Source: Gemmatimonadaceae bacterium (lineage in GTDB: Bacteria > Gemmatimonadota > Gemmatimonadetes > Gemmatimonadales > Gemmatimonadaceae). Taken from it: a stretch of 64,000 nucleotides of DNA. The DNA lies in contig JADKJT010000001.1 of NCBI GenBank assembly GCA_016720905.1, forward strand, positions 62,001-126,000. The letters are read 5' to 3'. Shown here piece by piece: positions 8,803-18,044 of this stretch (position 1 is its first letter; every line of letters begins with the position of its first letter). A program made the translations under genes and the position numbers. The notes beneath the pieces were generated by a model that saw nothing but the letters and a program-made list of their open reading frames with translations, made no database searches and was not told the DNA's origin.

Positions 8803-11643
8803 ATGCGCTTCGCCCTTGTCCTTGCCGCCTCGCTGGCCGTTGCGCCGCTTCATGCGCAAAGTCCGACGCGCGCCGCTGCGCCGAAAACGCCGACTGACTC
8901 CTTTCGGCTGGCCGCGCGACTGCCGGTTGATCCTGCGGTGCGCGTCGGCACACTGTCCAATGGCCTGAAATACTATGTGCGACGCAATGCGAAACCCGAG
9001 CAACGCGCCGAGCTGCGTCTGGTGGTGAACGCGGGCTCCATTCTCGAGGACAACGATCAGCGCGGTCTCGCGCACTTTCTCGAGCACATGGCGTTCAATG
9101 GCACGAAGAGCTTCGCCAAGAACGACATCGTCAAGTATCTCGAGTCCATCGGCGTCCGCTTCGGCGCGGACCTGAACGCCGAGACCGGCTTTGACGAAAC
9201 CATCTTCATTCTCCCCGTACCGACCGACAGCGCCGGCATTCTCGAAAAGAGTTTCCGGTTTCTTGGCGATGTCGCCACCGGCATTTTGTTTGATTCGCTG
9301 GATGTCGTCGCCGAACGCGGGGTCGTACTGTCCGAGTGGCGCAGTGGGCTGGGCGCCGGTGAACGCATTCGCGATCTGCAGTTCCCCGTCATCTTTCGCG
9401 GCTCGCGCTATGCGCAACGTCTGCCCATTGGCTTGCCGGAGGTCATCGAAAAGGCCAATCCCGCGCCCATCAAACGGTTCTGGCGTGACTGGTATCGTCC
9501 CGACCTCATGGCGGTGATCGCGGTAGGCGATGTCGACCCGGCGCGTCTGGAAGCGCTGATCCGGCAGACCTTCGGGGCCATTCCGCGACGCACCGCCGCA
9601 CGCCCACGCACAGTGGCGACGGTGCCGAAACACGACTCCACGCTGGTGTCGATTGCCACCGACGCCGAGTTGACCTCGTCATCCGTTGGCGTGTTGTGGA
9701 AGCTGCCACCTACCGGGACACGCACCGTGGGCGAGTACCGTCAGATGATGATGCGTCGCCTGTACAACAGCATGCTCAATCAGCGCTTCAGCGAGTTGTC
9801 GCAGAAGCCTGACGCGCCGTTTATCGGGGCTGGCGCCGGCGGTGGCAACTTCGTGCGCGGCAGCGACTACTACTCGCTTGATGCGGGCGCCAAGGAAGGC
9901 AAGCTGCTGGCCTCGCTGCAGGTGGTGCTCACGGAAGCCGAACGCGTGCAGCGGCACGGCTTTCTGCAGAGCGAGCTGGATCGGGGTCGCACGAATCTGC
10001 TGCGTTCACTGGAGCGGGCGTACACCGAACGTGACAAGACACCATCCGCGTCGTTCGTAGGCGAGTACATCGACAACTATCTGTCGGGAGACGGCATTCC
10101 CGGCGTCGCCTTCGAGTTTTCGGCCGCCAAGGCGCTGTTACCCAAGGTGACGCTCGCGGAAGTCAATGCGTTGGGGAACGAGCGCAGCGGCGCCGCCAAC
10201 CGCGTGGTCACGGTCACGTTACCCAAGAAGGACGGATTGCCGGTGCCAACGGAGACCGAAATCCGAAAGATTTTTGCCACGGTTGCCTCATCGACCATCG
10301 CACCATGGACGGAGACGGTAGCGGAAGGGGCGCTGGTGCGGGTCGCGCCCACGCCGGGACGGGTGGTGGCCGAGAAGCGATACGACAGTATCGGACTCAC
10401 CGAGTGGACTCTGTCGAACGGTGTTCACGTGTACGTGAAGTCCACCGATTTCAATGCCGATCAGGTGTTGATGACCGCGTGGAGTCCGGGCGGCGCCAGT
10501 CTCCTGCCGGACAGCTCTGTATTTCGCGGGGCGTTCACCACGACCGCGCTGGAGCGCGGCGGCGTGGGAGAATTCTCGCTTATTGACCTCAACAAGAAGC
10601 TCACCGGCAAGGTCGCTGCCGTCTCACCATTCATCGGCGATCTCAATGAAGGGCTGAACGGGCGGGCGTCACCGAAGGATTTGGAAACGCTCATGCAGCT
10701 GATCTGGTTGCGCATGACGGCGCCGCGCGCGGACTCTATTGCCATGCAGGCACTGGTCCAGCAGTTCGACGCCGTGCTGCGCAACAAGGACGCCAACCCG
10801 GCGGCGGTGTTCAGCGACACGGTGCAGGTCACGCTGGCAGGGGGGCACCCGCGCGTGCGGCCGCTGTCGGTGGATATGCTGAAGGAACTCGATCTTGCGC
10901 AGATGCTGGCGATCTACAAGGATCGCTTCAGTGATGCGAGCGATTTTTCGTTCCTGTTTGTCGGCAATGTCGATCTGGCTACGCTGAAGCCCTTGGTCGA
11001 ACAGTGGCTGGCCGCCCTGCCGTCCACCGGCCGCAAGGAAACGTACCGCGACGTGGGACCGAAGCTGTTCAGCGGACGGATCGACAAGACCGTCCGCAAG
11101 GGGGTCGCGCCACAAAGCCAGACCGCCGTGTTGCTGGCCGGTGCCGATGCGTGGAGTCGGGAGCAGGCGTACATCCTGTCGTCAGTCGGCGAAGTACTGG
11201 AGATGCGATTGAATGATCGGCTGCGCGAGGCGCTGGGCGGCACGTATTCGGTGGGCATCAACACGGCGTTCTCGCGTCGTCCTCGCGCTGAGTGGCAGGT
11301 GGTCATCAATTACGGGTCGGCGCCGGAGAAGGCCGACACGATGTTCGCGGCGGTGCGCCAGGAGCTGGATTCGTTGCGGCGCGTGCCGCCGACGGCGGCC
11401 GAATTGGAGCGCGTGCGTGAACAACAGCGGCGGGAACTGGAAGTGGCGCGCAAGCAGAACAACTGGTGGGTCAGCATGCTGCAGGGGCGACTCGACAACG
11501 GCGACGATGTCACAACCGTGTTTGCCGACGACGCGTTGATTGCGGGACTGACGGTGGAGAAATTGGCGGCGGGCGCGAAGAAGTTTCTGGACGAGAGCAA
11601 TCGGGCGCGGTTTGTGCTGCTGCCGGAGGCGAAGAAGCCTTGA
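8803..11643 (+). CDS. M16-family zinc metallopeptidase, periplasmic, two-module
   Basis: The 946-residue pitrilysin-type protease has a signal peptide (cleavage near residue 19, LHAQS). The inverted zinc motif HFLEH lies at residues 91-95, and the third ligand Glu171 falls exactly 76 residues after the second His, the usual M16 spacing. The C-terminal half repeats the M16 fold without a second HxxEH, as expected for the inactive partner module, and contains LREALGGTYSVG, the R/Y substrate-binding element. It probably degrades peptides in the periplasm. Its 3' end is followed 21 bases later by palindrome copy A. Confidence 0.93.
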   Translation: MRFALVLAASLAVAPLHAQSPTRAAAPKTPTDSFRLAARLPVDPAVRVGTLSNGLKYYVRRNAKPEQRAELRLVVNAGSILEDNDQRGLAHFLEHMAFNGTKSFAKNDIVKYLESIGVRFGADLNAETGFDETIFILPVPTDSAGILEKSFRFLGDVATGILFDSLDVVAERGVVLSEWRSGLGAGERIRDLQFPVIFRGSRYAQRLPIGLPEVIEKANPAPIKRFWRDWYRPDLMAVIAVGDVDPARLEALIRQTFGAIPRRTAARPRTVATVPKHDSTLVSIATDAELTSSSVGVLWKLPPTGTRTVGEYRQMMMRRLYNSMLNQRFSELSQKPDAPFIGAGAGGGNFVRGSDYYSLDAGAKEGKLLASLQVVLTEAERVQRHGFLQSELDRGRTNLLRSLERAYTERDKTPSASFVGEYIDNYLSGDGIPGVAFEFSAAKALLPKVTLAEVNALGNERSGAANRVVTVTLPKKDGLPVPTETEIRKIFATVASSTIAPWTETVAEGALVRVAPTPGRVVAEKRYDSIGLTEWTLSNGVHVYVKSTDFNADQVLMTAWSPGGASLLPDSSVFRGAFTTTALERGGVGEFSLIDLNKKLTGKVAAVSPFIGDLNEGLNGRASPKDLETLMQLIWLRMTAPRADSIAMQALVQQFDAVLRNKDANPAAVFSDTVQVTLAGGHPRVRPLSVDMLKELDLAQMLAIYKDRFSDASDFSFLFVGNVDLATLKPLVEQWLAALPSTGRKETYRDVGPKLFSGRIDKTVRKGVAPQSQTAVLLAGADAWSREQAYILSSVGEVLEMRLNDRLREALGGTYSVGINTAFSRRPRAEWQVVINYGSAPEKADTMFAAVRQELDSLRRVPPTAAELERVREQQRRELEVARKQNNWWVSMLQGRLDNGDDVTTVFADDALIAGLTVEKLAAGAKKFLDESNRARFVLLPEAKKP

Positions 11644-11664
11644 ACGGCGACACGGCGGAGGCGT

Positions 11665-11828
11665 GAGCGGTGAGGGACTTGAGGGGTGAGCAACTGAAGC
11701 GTTGAGCGTTGAGGGGTGAGCCGGCGAGGGCAGGACTGGGTTCTGCCCTCGCTGGCTGGCCCCTCTCGCGCTCGACGCTTCCGTTGCTCACGGCTCAGGC
11801 CCCTCGCTGCTCAACGCCCTCACCGCTC
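11665..11828. repeat. Long palindromic repeat, copy A
   Basis: This imperfect palindrome begins GAGCGGTGAGGG, ends CCCTCACCGCTC, and has a short unpaired centre near 11735-11741. It shares the core (GGGGTGAGCAAC..., GGCGAGGGCAG) with three other copies in the window. It is the least perfect: its right arm carries extra sequence (11790-11815). One core position pairs T with G, where copy C has C with G and copies B and D have T with A. It lies downstream of the M16 gene and upstream of the four-helix-bundle gene. Confidence 0.9.
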
Positions 11829-11915
11829 CGTCCGCTCCATCCGCTCCGCAACAGTGCGAGATACGGCGCGCGAAATTGGTTGTGTATTCTGCTCGCGGAC
11901 TCCGCAGTTTGCGGC

Positions 11916-12281
11916 ATGCGCAATCCTCAAAATCTCGCCGTGCTGCCGCGCGCCAATGCCTTGGTGCTCTCGCTCCACCGCTCTCCGCTTCGGGTTCGTG
12001 GTCGACGCGCGCCCGGACTCAGTGCGCAACTGCTACGATCAGCCAGCTCGATTCCCTGGAACATCGCTGAAGGCGCCGCGCACGACGATCCGGCTTTCGT
12101 GCGATACCTGACCACCGCAATCGCATCGGCCAACGAAGCGGAACAGCAACTCCAGTTGGCCCATGCGCTCGACTTGCTGGGCGACGACGGCGACTGGCAC
12201 CTGACCGAGATCGTTGAACTCCGGAAGATGATGATCGGGTTGCGCAAATCGGTGCTTCGAAAGAAACCGAGGAAACCGTAG
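11916..12281 (+). CDS. Four-helix bundle protein (S23 / intervening-sequence protein family)
   Basis: The 121-residue protein matches the family first found in 23S rRNA intervening sequences, a fold also used by Avd of diversity-generating retroelements. The hallmark is SAQLLRSASSIPWNIAEGAA (compare 'S.QlRRAa.Si..NIAEG'), followed by FVRYLTTAIASANEAEQQL and a final helix ending in basic LRKSVLRKKPRK. It is nearly all helical and has no signal peptide. Avd proteins contact RNA and reverse transcriptase, but free-standing members have no settled function. No reverse transcriptase is nearby. The gene is bracketed by palindrome copies A (87 bases upstream) and B (starting 5 bases after its stop). 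No clear ribosome-binding site is visible; the ATG matches the family start. Confidence 0.85.
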   Translation: MRNPQNLAVLPRANALVLSLHRSPLRVRGRRAPGLSAQLLRSASSIPWNIAEGAAHDDPAFVRYLTTAIASANEAEQQLQLAHALDLLGDDGDWHLTEIVELRKMMIGLRKSVLRKKPRKP

Positions 12282-12285
12282 GGTA

Positions 12286-12432
12286 GAGCGGTGAGGGCTT
12301 TAGGGGTGAGCAACGGAAGCGTTGAGCGCCAGAGGGGCCAGCCGGCGAGGGCAGGACTGAGTTCTACCCTCGCCGGCTCACCCCTCTAGCGCTCAACGCT
12401 TCCGTTGCTCACCCCTAGAGCCCTCACCGCTC
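12286..12432. repeat. Long palindromic repeat, copy B
   Basis: An almost complete 147-bp palindrome: about 66 of 72 arm positions pair, from GAGCGGTGAGGG at the left to CCCTCACCGCTC at the right, with the turn near 12356-12362. It fills the space between the 3' ends of the four-helix-bundle gene and the convergent aminopeptidase gene, and so could also stop transcription from both sides. Confidence 0.92.
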
Positions 12433-12440
12433 ACTCCCCC

Positions 12441-13496
12441 TCACCGCCTCTCCCGCGCCACAATCCGCTGCACCGCGCGCTTCAAATCTCTCCCCTCCGC
12501 CACAAACACAGAATCGAACCCGTCCAACCCCTCCGCATACACCCGGCGCGACAGCAGCACGGCGTTATTGAGCGGCACCTTGGCGGCCCAGCCGGGCGGA
12601 TAGCCCCGCAGACGCGGGCCGATGCTGTCCACCAACCGCGCGCGCGCCGCGCCATACACCGCCTCGCGCGCGGCAAGCCGCGCCGTGCGCGCGCTGTCGG
12701 GCAGCGAGGCAAACACCGAGTCGATTTCATTCGCCACGCGGGCCCAGAACGCGCCCAGCACCAGATCGTCCTGCCAGTCGGCTTCCGCCCGGCGCAACGA
12801 CGCCGTATCACCGCGCGCGCGGAAGAACGCTTCCGCCCCGCGACCGCCGACAAACGACGCGAATGACTCATTGAACGCCACTCGGCCCTTGGCGAAGAAC
12901 GTGTTGTGCAGCAATTCGTGCAGGACCGTGTTCACCAGCGTAATCGAGTCGGCCTTGATGGTCGTGCTCACCAGCGGATCGTTGAACCATCCCAGCGTGC
13001 TGAATGCCGACGACGGGCCCAGCGTCACGTCGAATCCGTCGCGCGACAACTGATCCCTGGTGCGCTTCGCTTCATCGAAATCGAAGAATCCCTTGTACGG
13101 AAACGTGCCGACGACCGGGAACCACCAGGTTTTTCGCTCCAGGCGGTCGCGATAGGCCGCCGACAGCACCAGTACCAGCGTGTCGCGGTCGAGGCGGCTG
13201 AATTGCGTGAAGCTGTCGCCGGCCTTGAGCGCCAGCGCCGTCACGGCGAAGGCGCGCGCCTCCGACACCAGTTGCAGCTTGGCCAGGGTTGCCGCATCCA
13301 ATGCCGGCGTGGAGGTCGCGGTGACGGACGCTGATCGCGATCGACCGGAGTCGACCAGCAAGCGCTCGATCGGCTGCCGGCGCGACAGGATCCGCGCCTC
13401 TTCGTACGCCGCGCGCGACAAATAGCAACCCGTCGGCGTCAACGCCAGTGCGGCCACCAACAGCGCCGTCGCCGCGCCGGTGACTCGACGCAACAT
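12441..13496 (-). CDS. Putative lipoprotein aminopeptidase (zinc, HExxH)
   Basis: The 351-residue protein resembles the 'predicted aminopeptidase' family (COG4324-like). It starts with a hydrophobic signal and PTGC (Cys24), so it is probably a lipoprotein. The zinc site is HELLH at 193-197, followed by NESFA with Glu210 as a likely third ligand. FVGGRGAEAFF and WWFPVVGTFPYKGFFD are typical of the family. It should act on peptides at the cell envelope; the substrate is unknown. It is transcribed divergently from dnaE, with only 27 bases between the two starts, so the promoters must overlap the neighbouring genes. Its 3' end abuts palindrome copy B. Confidence 0.82.
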   Translation of the reverse strand: MLRRVTGAATALLVAALALTPTGCYLSRAAYEEARILSRRQPIERLLVDSGRSRSASVTATSTPALDAATLAKLQLVSEARAFAVTALALKAGDSFTQFSRLDRDTLVLVLSAAYRDRLERKTWWFPVVGTFPYKGFFDFDEAKRTRDQLSRDGFDVTLGPSSAFSTLGWFNDPLVSTTIKADSITLVNTVLHELLHNTFFAKGRVAFNESFASFVGGRGAEAFFRARGDTASLRRAEADWQDDLVLGAFWARVANEIDSVFASLPDSARTARLAAREAVYGAARARLVDSIGPRLRGYPPGWAAKVPLNNAVLLSRRVYAEGLDGFDSVFVAEGRDLKRAVQRIVARERR

Positions 13497-13523
13497 TCGC
13501 CATGAGGCTATCTTTCCCGGTCC

Positions 13524-16500
13524 ATGTCGTTCGTCCATCTGCATTGCCACTCCGAGTATTCGCTCCTTGACGGCGCGAATCGTATCGATGATCTGATCAA
13601 GCGCGCGCAGCTGTACGAACAGCCCGCGCTGGCGATTACGGATCACGGTAACATGCACGCCGCCTGGGATTTCCAGGAAAAGGCGCGCAAGGCCGGCCTC
13701 AAGCCGATTCTGGGGATGGAAGCCTACGTGGCCCCGGCAGATCGGCGCACCCGCGGTCGCCCGGCCCCCGGGGTGAAACCGTACTACCACCTTGTGCTGC
13801 TGGCCCGCGACCTGCAGGGCTACCGCAATCTGGTCAAGCTCTCCTCGTTAGGGTACACCGAAGGCTTCTATACGAAGCCGCGCATCGACCGCGAACTGCT
13901 CGCCCAGTACAGCGAAGGCATCATCGTGTCGTCGGCGTGTCTGGCCGGCGAGGTGGCCACCCACCTCATGGACGACTGCGTCGCGGAGGCCCGTGAAGCC
14001 GCCGCGTGGTACGCGGAGCTGTTCAAGGACCGCTACTACCTGGAAGTGCAGGCCCACACCAGCCAGGGCCAGGCCACGCTCAACGCCAAGGTGCTGTCGC
14101 TGGCCGACGATCTGGGACTGCCCGTGATCGCCACCAACGATACGCACTTCCTGCGTCACGAAGATCACGATGCCCACGACGTGCTGTTGTGCATCGGACT
14201 CGGCAAGGATCGCAATGATCGCGATCGGATGCGCTATGACGACGGGTTGTACTTCAAGTCGGCTGACGAGGTCCGTCCGTTCTTTCCCGGGCGCGACGAT
14301 GTCCTCACGAACACCCTCGCCATCGCCGAGTCGGTGGACGTGCAGTTCGAGAAGAAGTATTACGTGCCGTCCTTCCCGCTGCCGGAGGGCGTGAGTACCG
14401 AGAACGACCTGCTGGTGCAGTTGGCGACCGACGGCGCGAAAGTGCGCTACGGCGACCCGTTCCGCGACGAGGTGAAGGAGCGACTCGACTACGAGCTCGG
14501 TGTCATCACCAAGACCGGCTATGCGGGTTACTTCCTGATCGTCGCGGACTTCATCAAGGCCGCCCGTGATCGCGGTATTCCCGTGGGACCGGGGCGTGGC
14601 TCGGCGGCTGGTTCTCTGGTGGCGTACGCGTTGCGCATCACCGATGTCTGCCCGCTCGAGTTCGATCTGCTGTTCGAGCGCTTCCTGAATCCGGAGCGCG
14701 TGTCGATGCCGGACGTCGACGTCGACTTCTGTTTCGAGCGGCGCGGCGAGGTGATCGAATATGTGCGCCAGAAGTACGGCAAGGATTCTGTCGGACAGAT
14801 CGTCACGTTCGGGACACTGAAATCCCGCGCGGCCATCAAGGACGTGGGCCGGACGCTCGGCTTCACGCCGGCGGAAACCGATGCGCTGGCCAAGCTGATT
14901 CCGAACGCGCCGAATTTCTCGCTGACCGTCAAACAGGCCATCGAGCAAGTCCCGGAAGTCAAGAAGTTTTATCACGACGATCCGCGCTACCGACAGCTAC
15001 TCGATTTCGCGATCTCGCTGGAAGGGCTGTCGCGTCATACCGGCGTGCACGCGGCGGGCGTAGTGATCGCGCCGGGCCCGCTCAACGAATTCGTTCCCAT
15101 CTGCACACAGGCCTCCAAGGGCTCCGGCAGTGGCGAGGACGAACGCGTCATCGTGACGCAGTACGACATGACGGCGCTTGAGCATGCGGGCATGCTCAAG
15201 ATGGACTTCCTCGGGCTGACGACGCTCACGGTCATCAGCGACACGCTGGCGCTGATCAAGGAGCGACACGGTCGGGACGTGGTGTTGGAAGAACGCGGTT
15301 TTGCCGACGCCGACACCTATCGCATGCTGCGCGCCGGACGCACCGCAGGCGTCTTCCAGTTCGAATCGCCGTTGGCGACCGACGTGCTCAAGCGCATGCG
15401 CTGCGACCGCTTTGACGATCTGGTGGCGTCCAACGCACTGTTGCGTCCGGGTCCGTTGGACGCGGGCATGCACAATGTGTACATCCGACGCAAGCGCGGC
15501 GACGAGCCCACCGCCTACGCGCTGCCGGAGCTCGAACCGATCCTGTCCAACACCTACGGCGTCATCACCTATCAGGAACAGGTGATGCGCATTGCGCAGG
15601 TGCTGGCGGGCATCTCGCTGGCCGAAGCCGACGTCTTGCGAAAGGCCGTCGGCAAGAAGGACTCCGAGTTGATCAAGAAGGAACTCGGGAAGTTTGTCAC
15701 CAAGGCCGTGGCGCTGGGTCACGATCCGGCCGTCATCGACGAATTGTCAGGACAGATCGAGACGTTCGGGCGATACGGGTTCAACAAGTCGCACTCAGTC
15801 GCCTATTCCGTTGTCGCCTATCACACGGCGTGGCTCAAAACGCACTATCCGGCCGAGTTCATGGCCGCGCTCCTGTCGTCGAACATCGGCAAGACGGAAG
15901 AAGTCATCAAGTACATCGCGGAAGCGCGCGAAATGGGCATCGAGGTTCTGCCGCCCGACGTGAATGAATCGGGTTGGCGATTCACGGTGGTCGCTGACAA
16001 GCGCATTCGGTTCGGCCTCGGAGCCATCCGCAACGTGGGTCGTGGCGCCATCGATTCACTGCTTGGCGCGCGTGCGGACGGATCGTTTTCGTCGTTGTAC
16101 GATTTGTGCTCGCGGGTGGACCTCCGCATGTGCAACAAGCGGGTGTTTGAGGCGCTCGTGGCCGCCGGAGCCTCCGATGGCCTTGGCGGTCATCGGGCCC
16201 AGCTGCTGGCCGCGCTCGACCATGCCATCAGTGAGGCGTCCCTGCGACAGGAAGAAGCGGAGCGGGGACAAGTCTCCCTGTTCGGCGACTTTGGCGATAC
16301 CAGCAGCTCGGCGTCGGTCAGTGGAGCCCCCGCCAGCCCCCCGCCGCTTCCGGCAACGCCCCCCTGGAGCGAAAGTGAGCGGCTGCAGCGGGAAAAGGAG
16401 CTGATCGGGTTCTACATCTCGGGGCATCCCCTGGAGCCGTTCCGGACCGAATGTGAGCTGTTTGCCTCCCACACGGTGGCACAACTGGGGCGATGGACCC

Positions 16501-17024
16501 CGGAAGGGGTTACCATCGGTGTGGTGGTCACGGCCATCAAGCGGCAGGTTTCCAAACGGTCCGGGGCCGAGTTCGCGAGGTTGACAGTCGAGGATTTTTC
16601 CGGATCTTCCGAAGTGTTGGTCTTTCCGGAGGCGTGGGCGGTGATCGCCGAACGTGTCCGGCCAGACGTGCCGCTGCTGATCAAGGGCGGCTATTCACGG
16701 AAAGATCAGGAGGTTGAGAACCCGACGTTTATCGTTGAGGCCGTCACGCGTTTCGCTGAGGTGCGGGCGAGCGGCGATCTGGCGGTGGCGATCGATCTGA
16801 ACAACGGTGCCGATCTGGCACCGTCGGTGATGGATGATGTGCGGGTTGCGATCGAGTCGCATCAAGGCTCGGCGCCGCTCGAACTGCGTTGGCAGGACGG
16901 CGACGACTCGCCGGTCCGATTCCGGTCGCGATCGCTGACGGTCGCCGCGTCACCGGCCGTCCTGTCCGATCTTCGCGCGCTGCTTGGCGCTGATCGTGTG
17001 CGCCTTGTGCGCGCCGACGGCTGA
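13524..17024 (+). CDS. dnaE: DNA polymerase III alpha subunit (DnaE1 type)
   Basis: This is the replicative polymerase catalytic subunit, 1,166 residues, the usual DnaE1 length. The N-terminal PHP domain starts HLHCHSEYSLLDG and continues with ITDHGNM and NDTHF. The palm carries PDVDVDF with catalytic aspartates near 397-401. GPGRGSAAGS is the fingers/palm nucleotide site. The C-terminal part has a helix-hairpin-helix and an OB fold (GVVVTAIKRQVSKRSG). The PHP metal ligands look intact, unlike in E. coli, which suggests built-in proofreading. It heads a same-strand chain with accA, PSP1 and metG. Confidence 0.97.
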   Translation: MSFVHLHCHSEYSLLDGANRIDDLIKRAQLYEQPALAITDHGNMHAAWDFQEKARKAGLKPILGMEAYVAPADRRTRGRPAPGVKPYYHLVLLARDLQGYRNLVKLSSLGYTEGFYTKPRIDRELLAQYSEGIIVSSACLAGEVATHLMDDCVAEAREAAAWYAELFKDRYYLEVQAHTSQGQATLNAKVLSLADDLGLPVIATNDTHFLRHEDHDAHDVLLCIGLGKDRNDRDRMRYDDGLYFKSADEVRPFFPGRDDVLTNTLAIAESVDVQFEKKYYVPSFPLPEGVSTENDLLVQLATDGAKVRYGDPFRDEVKERLDYELGVITKTGYAGYFLIVADFIKAARDRGIPVGPGRGSAAGSLVAYALRITDVCPLEFDLLFERFLNPERVSMPDVDVDFCFERRGEVIEYVRQKYGKDSVGQIVTFGTLKSRAAIKDVGRTLGFTPAETDALAKLIPNAPNFSLTVKQAIEQVPEVKKFYHDDPRYRQLLDFAISLEGLSRHTGVHAAGVVIAPGPLNEFVPICTQASKGSGSGEDERVIVTQYDMTALEHAGMLKMDFLGLTTLTVISDTLALIKERHGRDVVLEERGFADADTYRMLRAGRTAGVFQFESPLATDVLKRMRCDRFDDLVASNALLRPGPLDAGMHNVYIRRKRGDEPTAYALPELEPILSNTYGVITYQEQVMRIAQVLAGISLAEADVLRKAVGKKDSELIKKELGKFVTKAVALGHDPAVIDELSGQIETFGRYGFNKSHSVAYSVVAYHTAWLKTHYPAEFMAALLSSNIGKTEEVIKYIAEAREMGIEVLPPDVNESGWRFTVVADKRIRFGLGAIRNVGRGAIDSLLGARADGSFSSLYDLCSRVDLRMCNKRVFEALVAAGASDGLGGHRAQLLAALDHAISEASLRQEEAERGQVSLFGDFGDTSSSASVSGAPASPPPLPATPPWSESERLQREKELIGFYISGHPLEPFRTECELFASHTVAQLGRWTPEGVTIGVVVTAIKRQVSKRSGAEFARLTVEDFSGSSEVLVFPEAWAVIAERVRPDVPLLIKGGYSRKDQEVENPTFIVEAVTRFAEVRASGDLAVAIDLNNGADLAPSVMDDVRVAIESHQGSAPLELRWQDGDDSPVRFRSRSLTVAASPAVLSDLRALLGADRVRLVRADG

Positions 17025-17057
17025 CGAGCTGGCGCGTCCCTCTTTCCCCGGACTGTC

Positions 17058-18026
17058 ATGGCTGTTGCCCCGATACTCGAATTCGAGCGTCCGCTGGCCG
17101 ACCTCGAGAAGCAAATCGAGGAGATGAAGAAGCTGGCCGGTGATCAGGCACTCGATGTGGTTGCGGAGCTCGCACCGCTTGAGGCGAAGCTGGCCGAACT
17201 GCGTGTGCAGATCTATAGAAACCTCACCCCGCTTCAGCGGGTGCAGGTGGCGCGTATCGCGCGGCGTCCGTTCACCGCCGACTACATCCGGCTCGCGCTC
17301 ACCGACTTCATCGAGATTCACGGGGATCGTCTGTTTCGCGACGACGCCGCGATCATTGGTGGTTGGGCGCGGCTCGATGGCGAGACCGTGATGGTGATTG
17401 GCCATCAGCGTGGCCGTGACACGAAGGAGAATCTCAAGCGCAACTTCGGGATGCCGCACCCCGAGGGATACCGCAAGGCACTCCGGCTGATGAAGCTGGC
17501 CGAGAAGTTCCAGGTCCCGGTGCTGACCTTTATCGACACACCGGGTGCGTGGGCCGGTCTGGGCGCGGAGGAGCGCGGACAGAGCGAGGCCATTGCGCGC
17601 AACCTGCTGGAGATGAGCCAGCTGCAGGTGCCGATCATTGCCACGGTCATCGGCGAGGGCGGCTCGGGTGGCGCGCTGGCGTTGGGTGTGGCCGATCGCG
17701 TGCTGATGTTCGAGAACGCCGTGTACTCGGTGATTACCGTCGAGGGATGTGCCGCTATCCTGTGGAAGGACGGCAAGAGTCCCGCCATGCGCGAGAAAGC
17801 AGCGACGGCGCTTCGCATTACCGCCGCCGATCTGGTCGAGTTGCGCGTGATTGACGAGATCATACCGGAACCCATCGGTGGCGCGCACTCCGATCACGAT
17901 GTGACGGCGGCCAACCTCAAGGAGGCGCTGGTGCGAAACCTCGAGGAACTGCGCCGACTCAAGCCGGACCGTCTGGTGCGCAAGCGGCGGGAAAAATTCC
18001 TCCGCATGGGGCAGTTTGCCGAGTAA
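17058..18026 (+). CDS. accA: Acetyl-CoA carboxylase carboxyltransferase subunit alpha
   Basis: AccA and AccD form the carboxyltransferase that makes malonyl-CoA from carboxybiotin and acetyl-CoA, the committed step of fatty acid synthesis. The 322-residue protein has the full family sequence: N-terminal helices, YTADYI-like FTADYIRL, EIHGDRLFRDD, GHQRGRDTKENLKRNFGM, IDTPGAWAGLGAEERGQ and the oxyanion/CoA segment GEGGSGGALALG. The common IDTPGAYPG is IDTPGAWAG here. It lies 33 bases after dnaE, an arrangement also known in other bacteria. Confidence 0.97.
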   Translation: MAVAPILEFERPLADLEKQIEEMKKLAGDQALDVVAELAPLEAKLAELRVQIYRNLTPLQRVQVARIARRPFTADYIRLALTDFIEIHGDRLFRDDAAIIGGWARLDGETVMVIGHQRGRDTKENLKRNFGMPHPEGYRKALRLMKLAEKFQVPVLTFIDTPGAWAGLGAEERGQSEAIARNLLEMSQLQVPIIATVIGEGGSGGALALGVADRVLMFENAVYSVITVEGCAAILWKDGKSPAMREKAATALRITAADLVELRVIDEIIPEPIGGAHSDHDVTAANLKEALVRNLEELRRLKPDRLVRKRREKFLRMGQFAE

Positions 18027-18044
18027 TCAGCCAAGGCGGACGAC

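Noticed and set aside
11665..11828. Palindrome copies as ordinary intrinsic terminators
   Set aside because: Stems of about 70 bases are far too long, there is no T tract, and copy D has a separate terminator next to it. A secondary effect on transcription stays possible.
11916..12281. Diversity-generating retroelement, because Avd is a four-helix bundle
   Set aside because: No reverse transcriptase, template repeat or variable repeat is visible in the window.
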